Origin: Desulfobaccales bacterium
Lineage (GTDB): Bacteria > Desulfobacterota > Desulfobaccia > Desulfobaccales > 0-14-0-80-60-11
NCBI GenBank assembly: GCA_041648175.1
Contig: JBAZPO010000003.1
Location: forward strand, 186,001-250,000
Length of the DNA stretch: 64,000 nt
Direction of reading: 5' to 3'
Shown here: positions 16,321 to 24,508 of the stretch, piece by piece
How the letters are laid out: each line of letters starts with the position of its first letter
Numbering within the stretch: position 1 is the first letter of the stretch
Translations under genes and position numbers: made by a program
The notes under the pieces: model-generated
What the model was told of the DNA's origin: nothing
Database searches by the model: none
Seen by the model: the letters and a program-made list of their open reading frames with translations, nothing else

Positions 16321-19182
16321 ATGAAAACTTACCGGGAAACAATTGACAAGGCGCTGGTCTCAATAATATTGACCTGTGCTCTATTGCTTATTTCTCCGGT
16401 ACATATAGTTCATGACTTCCAAAATATTTTTGCTCAAGCTGCTGACAATTTCGAAGGTTCAAATGAGACACCTCGGGCTTTTTCCTCAATGGAGCCTTTG
16501 CCTGAGCCCCCAACCGCATTGGTTAATAAACTTGATCTTTTTAAGTTGTTCGCAAAGTTACCTGAAGGCCCCCGATTTAAGAGCCAAAAAACGTTGGAGA
16601 CACAGCTTCCTCCTCCTGCCGCTAAGATATCTGAACCGCCTCGGGTTGAGCCTCCAAGTTCCCACGATACGCCATCCAAAACCTCAGGTCTGGTAGATGT
16701 TCGCACTTATGGTTTTACTGAAGCAGCTATTAAGAAGGCTATTGATACTAATCAGGGGAAATGCACCCTGTATTTCTCTTCAGGCACCTGGCGCGTCGGT
16801 AGTAATTTGAATATTCCTGAGCGTGTGGCGATAAAAATCGAAAACGGGGCTACGCTTTCTATCGCACCGGGAGCGACTCTTTTAATTAATGGACCCCTGG
16901 TCGATTGTCTATGGCAGATTTTTAATGACGAAAATACTGATCTGACCAAAGGGGTTAAACTGGCCCGTCACTCCGTTACCTATGTGCGCCCCGAATGGTG
17001 GGGCCTGAAAAGTGCAAATAATATAGCCAATGCTAATGGTGCGGCCAACTGGAAGGCTCTGACCAAGGCGCTCAATTGCAGCACTACAGCCAAGGCCGAA
17101 ATAACCGTGCTGTTTAGTCCGGGGCAATTCTTTTTTAATGACACTATTAAACTTACCCCACATTGCCATCTCAAGGGGCAGAATAATTTCTCAAGTTCGG
17201 GTTACGAAGGGACAAGGTTGCAGTTGGTCAGTGGCACCAACAAATATTTTTTTGAAGGGGACCACATTGACGGCCCGGTGCTGGAGAACCTCTTTATATC
17301 TGGAGGGTACAATGATGCCGACTGCATCTATATTCACGGCGGGCACTACGGGGAGATTAAGAACTGTTTCTTGCAGGGTACAGGGTTAGGTAAAACCCGC
17401 TATGCCATTAAAATGGCCCCACAAAACCAAATGGCGGTCGAAAATTGCCGAATATTAGCCGGCAACGGGATCTATGGGGGCAATATGGACGGGTGGATCA
17501 GGAGTTGCGAAATCCGCGGACCGGGATATGGCTCCAGCAATGTGGGGATCAAGGCGGTAGAAAGCCCTCTCATCCAAGACTGCATCATCTACGGATTTGC
17601 CCGAGGCATTGACGCTGGTAGACTGATGCTTATCTATGGCAACCGCATAGACCAGTGTACTATCTGCATCGGCAGCGGGAAAGAGAATATCTTGAGCGGT
17701 GTGCCATACACCGTGCCGGCAAGCCCGCCGTATACCTTGACCGTGGAACCCCACGATTGGGCCTTCAAGGACTATGGAGTGATGCGGCAAAAAGATTTCT
17801 TCACCGACGACAGTATCCATTTGACCAGGGTCCCCGCCAATCCTGGGCCTGGGCAATACACGGTGAAGGATGCCCCTTATGGAGGAACTTATTCCTTTAA
17901 TAAAGCTGAAGCGGGAAAGAAACTTTGGTTCAATTATCGCCATAGCATTGAGTCCGGAGGAGCAACCTTAAGCGCGCAAATTATCGGCAATCGGATGGGC
18001 ACCGCAATTATCGTTATCGATGCAGCCGTAGGTTCTCCCACCATTATAGGTAATATTTTGGGGTCAAGCAGAAGTGGGGGCAACGGCTGCGCCGTTTCCT
18101 TTCGCGGCTCCGGTGGCCTGCTGGCCTATAATAAATTTTTGAATAACGACCGTAATCTCTGGTGCGATACGACCCGAGTTCCTTTGGAATGCCACGACAA
18201 CTTGGGGATTGATCGAGCCACGGACTCCGGCACCGTGTCGTCACTAATTTCTGGCGATATGCCAGAAGTTTATGCTGGCGATCTATGGGAAACCCAAAAC
18301 AGCTCTCCCACCAACATTACTGCCATCAAATCCGCAGCGGAAGGGCACAAGATCACTCTTATCGTAGATAAAAACACCACGCTGCAGAAATATTGGGAGC
18401 CCTCGGACATCTATCTCACTTCTGATAATAATGCAACTTTCCGGACAACTGCCGGGAACAACCACAACTTTAGTGGCCAAAAAGATTTCAGCTATTTCCA
18501 GGGTCCTAAGGATGATGAAATCATTTATTTCGGAGACTACACCAGGTTTAACAGCCTCCTGTTTCATATCAAGGATAAGGTGGCTGCCAAAACCCTGGCG
18601 TTTAACTGGGAATATGGCACTCAGTGGGGCTGGATTCCCACCATGGAGCAGGTTCAAACGTGGAAGCCCGATACTCTTTATCCTGCCGGCAGCGTAGTTA
18701 AACCCGGTTCGGGAACCACTCCTCTGGTGTACATCAGTCAAAAGCGCGGTACATCGGGTCGAACGGAACCCAATTGGAAAAAGGTTGCCCAAGGTGAGTA
18801 TGATCTATATGCCATTATCTCCGACCTTGAAATAGGCTGGCGCCCGTTTTATCCCCTCAAAGTGGCCAACTCGGATGCTTTGCAGGCCAGTGGGCCCGGT
18901 ACGGTGGAAGTATTGTTGACCCCACCGCCCTCGACCTGCTGGATACCGGTAAACCCTAAAGATGTTACCGGCAGCACCTTTCCCGGTGGCACAAAATTCT
19001 GGTTGCGGTGCCGGTTGAGCGGGGTGACCGGAGGAACCAATGGCGGGAGCAACGACGCCCATGCCATCAAGAAATGCAATATTCGGCTGGCCACTGAAAC
19101 CTTCAATCCGCCACTCAAGGCCATTTTGAATCTTATTTATCATAACCACTCTTGGCTTGAGGTCGGCAGAAGGTTGCTGTAA
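16321..19182 (+). CDS. Secreted parallel beta-helix protein with C-terminal binding modules
   Basis: 953 residues from the ATG at 16321 (AAAGGAACGC upstream; an ATG eight codons earlier lacks a site). A signal-peptide-like helix lies at about 9-38 and a Pro-rich linker at 40-110. A pectate-lyase-type beta-helix (about 115-640) carries TYVRPEWWG near 222 and many N/G-rich turns. A module with IIYFGDYTRF and WEYGTQWGW follows, then a chitin-binding-like segment (WKPDTLYPAG...GTSGRTEPNW), as in CBM5/12 modules. Probably exported to process or bind the locus polysaccharide, like beta-helix lyases and epimerases in alginate-type loci; catalytic residues were not identified. It overlaps the next small frame by TAATG. 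Its RPEWWG and C-terminal modules recur in the giant protein at 5463-9965. Confidence 0.85.
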   Translation: MKTYRETIDKALVSIILTCALLLISPVHIVHDFQNIFAQAADNFEGSNETPRAFSSMEPLPEPPTALVNKLDLFKLFAKLPEGPRFKSQKTLETQLPPPAAKISEPPRVEPPSSHDTPSKTSGLVDVRTYGFTEAAIKKAIDTNQGKCTLYFSSGTWRVGSNLNIPERVAIKIENGATLSIAPGATLLINGPLVDCLWQIFNDENTDLTKGVKLARHSVTYVRPEWWGLKSANNIANANGAANWKALTKALNCSTTAKAEITVLFSPGQFFFNDTIKLTPHCHLKGQNNFSSSGYEGTRLQLVSGTNKYFFEGDHIDGPVLENLFISGGYNDADCIYIHGGHYGEIKNCFLQGTGLGKTRYAIKMAPQNQMAVENCRILAGNGIYGGNMDGWIRSCEIRGPGYGSSNVGIKAVESPLIQDCIIYGFARGIDAGRLMLIYGNRIDQCTICIGSGKENILSGVPYTVPASPPYTLTVEPHDWAFKDYGVMRQKDFFTDDSIHLTRVPANPGPGQYTVKDAPYGGTYSFNKAEAGKKLWFNYRHSIESGGATLSAQIIGNRMGTAIIVIDAAVGSPTIIGNILGSSRSGGNGCAVSFRGSGGLLAYNKFLNNDRNLWCDTTRVPLECHDNLGIDRATDSGTVSSLISGDMPEVYAGDLWETQNSSPTNITAIKSAAEGHKITLIVDKNTTLQKYWEPSDIYLTSDNNATFRTTAGNNHNFSGQKDFSYFQGPKDDEIIYFGDYTRFNSLLFHIKDKVAAKTLAFNWEYGTQWGWIPTMEQVQTWKPDTLYPAGSVVKPGSGTTPLVYISQKRGTSGRTEPNWKKVAQGEYDLYAIISDLEIGWRPFYPLKVANSDALQASGPGTVEVLLTPPPSTCWIPVNPKDVTGSTFPGGTKFWLRCRLSGVTGGTNGGSNDAHAIKKCNIRLATETFNPPLKAILNLIYHNHSWLEVGRRLL

Positions 19183-19430
19183 TGGGATCAGTATTGTCCT
19201 GCGACGGTGGTTTTGCGAGCAGAGGTCTTCCGTTCTCCATAGGCTTGTGGGGCTCGATAATGGTTTGGTGCCTGTTCCATTTCTTTTTTGCTGATACTTC
19301 CTCCCTTTCTGAGAGGCATCTCATGGCCAAAGGGCTCACCCGGCGTCCCACCTTTGCCAATATCATCCAAGGATTAGCGACTTTGGCCTTAACCTTGATA
19401 CTGACGCCAATTGGGGGCTTCCTATGTTAG
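19182..19430 (+). CDS. Small two-helix membrane protein, translationally coupled at both ends
   Basis: 82 residues, not recognised. Two hydrophobic segments (about 18-38, LPFSIGLWGSIMVWCLFHFF, and about 60-80, IIQGLATLALTLILTPIGGF) are separated by a short polar loop. The start overlaps the preceding stop as TAATG and its stop overlaps the following flippase start as ATGTTAG, the arrangement of a real coupled cistron. Against this: no Shine-Dalgarno of its own and no known family. If real, it may be an accessory subunit of the flippase or of the beta-helix export step. Confidence 0.5.
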   Translation: MGSVLSCDGGFASRGLPFSIGLWGSIMVWCLFHFFFADTSSLSERHLMAKGLTRRPTFANIIQGLATLALTLILTPIGGFLC

Positions 19431-20731
19431 ACTTTCGCTCCCAGGGCTTTAAACGATACTTTTTCAATACCGCATGGATAGCAGCAGAAAATGTTATCCG
19501 TATGGCCGTGATCCTCATTGTAGCGGTGGCAGTGGCCAGGTATCTAGAGCCGGAGCGATATGGGCTTTTGAGTTATGCCGTGAGCTTTGCCGCGATTTTT
19601 TCCGTCTTTGCATCCCTGGGCTTAGATACAATTGTTATTCGCAATCTGGTTCAGGACCCTGCAGGCAGAGATAGATTGATAGGCACTGCCTTCTGCCTCA
19701 AGATCATTGGCGCCGGGCTGGTTCTCATCATGGTCTTTGGGGCATTGCAGCTGACCTCTAATGATCGCTTTACCAAAATCCTGGTCTTAATCATTGCCGC
19801 AGGGTCGGTTTTTCAATCCTTTGGAGTTATTGACTGCTATTTCAAATCCCAGGTTCTGGCTCGATTTATAACCTTATCTCGGCTCTGTTCTTTATTGATC
19901 ACTTCGGCTGTAAAGTTCCTTCTTATCATTCTCAAGGCGCCCCTTATTTGGTTTGCCTGCGTAACTTTACTAGAAACTATTTTGATAGCTTTATTCTATG
20001 TGATTGTTTATCACCTGCAGGGGTTAAAAATATCTCCGTGGCGATTTGACCGACAAACAGCCTTTAAACTTTTAAAAGATTCGTGGCCTCTCATTCTTTC
20101 CAGTCTTGCAATCATGGTTTATATGCGTATTGACCAAATTATGATTAAGTCGATGCTCAACAATGAGGCCGTGGGAAATTATGCTGTCGCCGTCCGTCTT
20201 TCCGAGGCCTGGTATTTTATTCCTACGGCCATCAGCAGTTCTCTCTTACCCGCACTCCAAAAGGCCAAACAAATTAGTCAAGAGGTTTATCTTCACAGAT
20301 TCCAGGTATTTTTTAATCTCATGACCTGGATGGCTATCGCCATTGCCTTGCCTACCACATTATTTTCCGGATACATAATAAATATCCTTTTGGGACCACA
20401 GTATAGTACGGCAGGTGGGGTTCTTGCGATAAACATTTGGGCGGGTATTTTTGTATTCTTGGGTGTGGCCAGCTCTAATTTCTTATTGGTGGAAAATTTA
20501 ACTAAAACAGATTTTATGCGAACATTCATTGGATGTATCGTAAATGTAGGCTTAAATTTTTGGTGGATACCTAAATTTGGGATAAATGGGGCGGCGTGGG
20601 CTACGCTTCTCTCCTATGCTGTTGCTATTTTTTCTTTAATATTTGACTCCAGAACAAAACACTGTTTTATTATGATGGTTAAATCCTTTATCCCTACGAA
20701 AGGAGTGTGGCTACAAAATGATATCAATTAA
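19424..20731 (+). CDS. Wzx-type polysaccharide flippase (MOP superfamily)
   Basis: 435 residues with about twelve predicted membrane helices and the N-terminal start typical of PF01943 flippases (FFNTAWIAAENVIRMAV, then YLEPERYGLLSYAVSF). Translocates undecaprenyl-pyrophosphate-linked repeat units across the inner membrane. Central features AVRLSEAWYFIPTAI and the conserved late segment FGINGAAWATLLSYAV also fit. The start overlaps the small membrane frame upstream and the stop overlaps the next methyltransferase start by 14 bases, indicating tight coupling. AT-rich, like the next three genes. Confidence 0.9.
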   Translation: MLDFRSQGFKRYFFNTAWIAAENVIRMAVILIVAVAVARYLEPERYGLLSYAVSFAAIFSVFASLGLDTIVIRNLVQDPAGRDRLIGTAFCLKIIGAGLVLIMVFGALQLTSNDRFTKILVLIIAAGSVFQSFGVIDCYFKSQVLARFITLSRLCSLLITSAVKFLLIILKAPLIWFACVTLLETILIALFYVIVYHLQGLKISPWRFDRQTAFKLLKDSWPLILSSLAIMVYMRIDQIMIKSMLNNEAVGNYAVAVRLSEAWYFIPTAISSSLLPALQKAKQISQEVYLHRFQVFFNLMTWMAIAIALPTTLFSGYIINILLGPQYSTAGGVLAINIWAGIFVFLGVASSNFLLVENLTKTDFMRTFIGCIVNVGLNFWWIPKFGINGAAWATLLSYAVAIFSLIFDSRTKHCFIMMVKSFIPTKGVWLQNDIN

Positions 20732-21437
20732 GTATTTAATGAAAAGAGTCTTTCCTAATAACGTTATAAGCTGGTTAGGAAATATAAATAATAAATATTT
20801 TGATGGATATGCCTTAAAATCTTATTCGCAGGAAGGGGAGGATATGATCTTAAGACGACTATTTGACAACCAGAAAACCGGTTTCTATGTGGACGTAGGT
20901 GCACATCATCCCAAACGTTTTTCTAATACTTATTATTTTTATAAACGAGGTTGGAAAGGGATAAATATTGACGCAATGCCAGGTAGTATGAAGTTATTCA
21001 ATAGGGTTAGACCAAACGATATAAATATTGAAAAAGCTATTTCAGACCGTAAAGAAGTTTTGACATATCATATGTTTAAAGACCCCGCAGTAAATACTTT
21101 TAATAAAAAACTCAGCGAAGAATCGGTTCTTATAAATAAGCGATCTATAATTACAGAACTGGAAATAGAGGCAGTTCCTTTAAAAAATATACTAGACAAA
21201 TACCTTCCACCTAACCAAGCCATAGATTTTATCTCGATAGATGTGGAAGGTTTGGACATTAAGGTACTAAATTCAAATGATTGGCATAAATATCGCCCTC
21301 GCATTGTACTTGTGGAAGATTTAGATTTAACACTAAGTGACTTAGTAAGCAATGATATCTATAAGTTTTTAAGCTCAATTAATTATAAACTAATTGCAAA
21401 AACGGTGAATACATTAATTTATGAAACTGAATTTTAG
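20718..21437 (+). CDS. FkbM family methyltransferase
   Basis: 239 residues, SAM-dependent. The FkbM pattern is visible: YSQEGEDMILRRLF, then motif I VDVGAHHPKRFSNTYYFY, NIDAMPGSM after strand 2, and the C-terminal IDFISIDVEGLDIKVL block that defines the family. Predicted to O-methylate a hydroxyl of a sugar residue; the exact acceptor is unknown. The start lies within the end of the flippase gene. It has low GC and many ATA/AAT codons, unlike the dehydrogenases at the locus end, which suggests separate acquisition. Confidence 0.88.
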   Translation: MISIKYLMKRVFPNNVISWLGNINNKYFDGYALKSYSQEGEDMILRRLFDNQKTGFYVDVGAHHPKRFSNTYYFYKRGWKGINIDAMPGSMKLFNRVRPNDINIEKAISDRKEVLTYHMFKDPAVNTFNKKLSEESVLINKRSIITELEIEAVPLKNILDKYLPPNQAIDFISIDVEGLDIKVLNSNDWHKYRPRIVLVEDLDLTLSDLVSNDIYKFLSSINYKLIAKTVNTLIYETEF

Positions 21438-21481
21438 GCTACGTAACGAATACTAACATAATTAATTTGGCTGGAGGTTTC

Positions 21482-22381
21482 ATGGCATTCGCTCCCATTA
21501 CATTGTTTGTTTACAATCGCCCCTGGCATACCTATAAGACAGTGGAAGCCTTGAAAAGGAATGTCCATGCGGACCAAAGCGAGCTTTTCGTATTTTCAGA
21601 TGGCTCTAAGAATGATGCAGCAGCAATAAAAGTATTAAAAGTAAGGAATTATCTAAAAAGAATAACGGGGTTCAAAAAGGTAACCATCATAGAGAGAAAT
21701 AGTAATTTTGGTCTGGCAAAGTCTATCATTAGTGGCGTTACCGAAGTTGTAGATTCTTATGGGAAAATTATTGTCTTGGAGGATGATCTTATAACGTCTC
21801 CATATTTTCTTAAATTTATGAATGATGGTCTGGAATTATATCAGGACTCAGATAAGGTTATTTCGCTCGGTGGCTATATGCATCCATTAGATAATTTGCC
21901 CGAAATATTCTTTTTACCAGGAACATATTGGTGGGGCTGGGGAACCTGGAAACGAGGGTGGAATCTGTTTGAACCAGATGGCAGCAAATTATTGCAGGAG
22001 TTGAAGGAAAGAAACCTCGAACAGAAATTTAATATGAATATGGCTGGTGGTTGCTTGGGGATGCTAGAAAGTCAAGTAGCAGGGAGGAATGATTCGTGGG
22101 ACATCAGATGGCAAGCCGCCGCTTTTGTGAATAATAAGGTAAGTCTTTTTCCTGGAACTTCGTTAGTTTATAACATAGGAACTGATGGCACTGGAATTCA
22201 TTCTGGGAAAAGTAGTCAATTTTATACGAAATTATCGAAACTGCCGATTTCCGTTAAGGATATACCAGTCATCGAAAATAGTTATATTCTCAATGAGATT
22301 ATAAACTATTTATTAGCCAAAAGTAGTATTAAAGATAAAATCTTTCGAAGTATTGTTAAATATTATCGAAAGTATTGTTGA
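21482..22381 (+). CDS. GT-A fold glycosyltransferase, GT2-like
   Basis: 299 residues from the ATG at 21482, preceded by CTGGAGGTTTC (strong site); the ATG five codons earlier is unlikely. N-terminal ITLFVYNRPWHTYKTVEAL and FVFSDGSKND form the nucleotide-binding half. IIVLEDDLITSPYF holds the acidic metal-binding triad, and TYWWGWGTWKRGW is a Trp-rich acceptor-side motif seen in a group of polysaccharide-locus transferases. No membrane helix. Adds one sugar of the repeat unit; donor and linkage cannot be inferred. It lies between two FkbM methyltransferases. Confidence 0.85.
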   Translation: MAFAPITLFVYNRPWHTYKTVEALKRNVHADQSELFVFSDGSKNDAAAIKVLKVRNYLKRITGFKKVTIIERNSNFGLAKSIISGVTEVVDSYGKIIVLEDDLITSPYFLKFMNDGLELYQDSDKVISLGGYMHPLDNLPEIFFLPGTYWWGWGTWKRGWNLFEPDGSKLLQELKERNLEQKFNMNMAGGCLGMLESQVAGRNDSWDIRWQAAAFVNNKVSLFPGTSLVYNIGTDGTGIHSGKSSQFYTKLSKLPISVKDIPVIENSYILNEIINYLLAKSSIKDKIFRSIVKYYRKYC

Positions 22382-22412
22382 TTATAAAATAAAATCAAAT
22401 ATCAAATATCAA

Positions 22413-23210
22413 ATGGCCATGATAACTAAAAAAATAATCAAAAAAATAGGATTAAACGTTCACCTGCTGCATGACCGGGCTTATTCTTACTGGAAAGTCC
22501 GCGAAGCCGGGTTGGCTTTAAGAGAACCATTAACCGCCCAGGAGCGCCCATTTTTTCTCCAATTTTATCCTTATTTGCAGGGAAATAATTTGGTGGTTTT
22601 TGATATCGGAGCCAGCACCGGAACTTTGTGCGGCTGTCTCGCCAAAATCTCAACAGTTTCGCGCGTTGATGCTTTCGAGCCAATTCCCTCGGTTTTTAAA
22701 AGGCTATCTGAAAGAGTGGAGAGGTATCCGCAGGTTGTTTGTCACAACGTGGGCTTAGGGGATTCCAACAGCAAAATGGAAATGCTTATTATGGACCAGG
22801 ACCTGGCCACGAGTTCTTTTTTAACGATGGATGAAATTCACAAGCAAGAATTTTCGGGTGCATGTGAGTCCCATAAAGAAACCTTAACGGTAGTTAAACT
22901 GGATGATTATGTATTGGAAAATAATTTGCCAGTTCCGCATCTAGTTAAAATGGATGTGCAAGGTTTCGAAGAAAAAGTTATCGAGGGTGGAATTGCGACT
23001 ATTTGTAAGGCGAAATTATGTTCACTGGAGATGAGCCTTGAGCAACTTTATATAGGAAGTCCTTTATTTGATGATATTTACCAATTAATGAAAAAATTAG
23101 GATTTAGATTGATAGGTCTAGATAGTTTACTTAAAGGCAAGTCTGGTAAGACATTAGTAGTTGATGGCATATTTCAAAACGAAGAACTAATTAATAATTC
23201 TGGGTTATAA
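22413..23210 (+). CDS. FkbM family methyltransferase (second copy)
   Basis: 265 residues from the ATG at 22413; an ATG at 22353 in the same frame would overlap the upstream transferase by 29 bases, and neither has a clear ribosome site, so the start is uncertain. Motif I is VVFDIGASTGTLCGCL, followed by VDAFEPIPSVFKRL and the family-defining VKMDVQGFEEKVIEGG. LKLD-type VVKLDDYV precedes it. Same role class as the gene at 20718 but clearly diverged from it, so two hydroxyls or two sugars may be methylated. Upstream DNA has a short tandem repeat of ATCAAAT (about 22391-22413). Confidence 0.87.
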   Translation: MAMITKKIIKKIGLNVHLLHDRAYSYWKVREAGLALREPLTAQERPFFLQFYPYLQGNNLVVFDIGASTGTLCGCLAKISTVSRVDAFEPIPSVFKRLSERVERYPQVVCHNVGLGDSNSKMEMLIMDQDLATSSFLTMDEIHKQEFSGACESHKETLTVVKLDDYVLENNLPVPHLVKMDVQGFEEKVIEGGIATICKAKLCSLEMSLEQLYIGSPLFDDIYQLMKKLGFRLIGLDSLLKGKSGKTLVVDGIFQNEELINNSGL

Positions 23211-23417
23211 AGCGAATTCTGGTGGATCCCATGGGCCAGGCATGCCAAAAAGTTAGGGCAAAGTTATTTTTTCAGAGAAATTATGTTCCTTCATGCTGAC
23301 GGCAAAGAGGATTCGGCTTCAATAACGGTAACTTTGGAGAATTTGTCCGGGCAAAGAAATCGCAAAAACCGGCTTGGGGCAGAAAAGTCAAGACAGCCCC
23401 ATAATTTCGGCTTATAG
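23211..23417 (+). pseudogene. Possible gene-end remnant in frame after FkbM stop
   Basis: Directly after the TAA of the FkbM gene the same frame stays open for 68 codons to a TAG, reading SEFWWIPWARHAKKL and later DSASITVTLENLSGQ. The codons are protein-like rather than random, but there is no own start with a ribosome site. It could be a leftover from a replaced gene or an accidental open frame; weakly supported. Confidence 0.22.
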
Positions 23418-23429
23418 AGGCGAGACAGA

Positions 23430-24185
23430 ATGAAAAGGGCGCTGAAGTGGATTGAACGAGGGATTGATTACGACTTGGATTGTGGCCGGCCGACCATTTG
23501 CGAGTTCCTACAGACGGTATCTCCATTTGATTCCGTGGTAGATATCGGAGCAGGCAGAGGACACGACCTGTCGACAGCAAAAAAATTTAGCGGAAATGCA
23601 ATCCTGACCGGGCTGGACAGCAATTCCGAAAGAGTCCGGGGCTTGAAGGATCAGGGTTTCAATGCCTTCCTTATGAGTATTGAAAAAGATAAATACCCGT
23701 TTGCATCGGAATCAATAGATGTTTTCATTGCCAACCAAGTGCTCGAACACACCAAAGAAATTTATTTTATTTTCCATGAAGTCACCCGCTGTCTGCGGGT
23801 TGGCGGCCATTTCATTGTGGGAATACCCAACATAGCAAGCTTGCACAATAGATTCCTGTTGCTCATGGGGATCCAGCCTACCCAGGCGCGCAACTATGGG
23901 GAGCACGTGCGAGCTTTCACCAAAAACGATTTTGTAAATTTCCTTAGCCGAGTCTGGCCAGGCGGGTATGAAATTGAGTCTTTTCGGGGGAGCCAGTTTT
24001 ATCCCTTCCCTGGGTTCATGGCCCGGCGGTTGTCCCTTTTTCTGCCGAATTGTTCTTTCTGTATCTATTTCCTTTTGCGTAAGACGAAAAAATATTACCG
24101 GGAATTCTTAGACTATCCGGTCACACAAGGAATGGGACACCAATTTTACTTGGGGGGCACGGCAGAGGATGAGTATTCAAAATGA
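23430..24185 (+). CDS. Class I SAM-dependent methyltransferase
   Basis: 251 residues. Motif I VVDIGAGRGHDLSTAKKF binds SAM and is followed by LTGLDSNSERV. The Methyltransf_11 type post-motif is IDVFIANQVLEHTKEIYF, and the Gly/Pro strand segment LRVGGHFIVGIPNIASLHNR follows. A moderately GC-rich gene between two AT-rich ones. The start ATG at 23430 is preceded by AGAGGCGAGACAGA. Likely modifies a sugar or lipid carrier intermediate; the substrate is unknown. A doubtful short frame begins at its stop with an ATGA overlap. Confidence 0.85.
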   Translation: MKRALKWIERGIDYDLDCGRPTICEFLQTVSPFDSVVDIGAGRGHDLSTAKKFSGNAILTGLDSNSERVRGLKDQGFNAFLMSIEKDKYPFASESIDVFIANQVLEHTKEIYFIFHEVTRCLRVGGHFIVGIPNIASLHNRFLLLMGIQPTQARNYGEHVRAFTKNDFVNFLSRVWPGGYEIESFRGSQFYPFPGFMARRLSLFLPNCSFCIYFLLRKTKKYYREFLDYPVTQGMGHQFYLGGTAEDEYSK

Positions 24186-24439
24186 AGTTAATAATGTCCC
24201 TCATGAAGTTAATCCTTCCTGGCTCTAACTTAGCGGGGGAAAAGCGGCTACCGGAGATAAAGGTAACTCGTGCGAAAGAGATGGCAACGTTATGGCCATC
24301 GACTCATAGAACAACTTGTCAAATAATATTCGTAACCTTGGCCAATAGACTGATCAGGCCCCGATTATCCCTTCCCAAGTCCTGGTTCAGGAAGCATTTT
24401 CAATGTGAAATAGATTTATTTGAGTTTAATTGCTTATAA
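24182..24439 (+). CDS. Doubtful short frame overlapping methyltransferase stop
   Basis: 85 residues beginning in an ATGA overlap with the methyltransferase gene. The protein (MKLIMSLMKLILPGSN...) shows no domain, uneven composition and many basic residues, and matches no family I recognise. The ATGA overlap is the only positive evidence; it may be noncoding spacer before the O-antigen-ligase-like gene. Confidence 0.2.
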   Translation: MKLIMSLMKLILPGSNLAGEKRLPEIKVTRAKEMATLWPSTHRTTCQIIFVTLANRLIRPRLSLPKSWFRKHFQCEIDLFEFNCL

Positions 24440-24508
24440 AATTCATTTAATTAATAATTATATGTTGAGTTTATTAAGAGAAATTTGGCGTTATTAAAGG
24501 AGAGGTTA

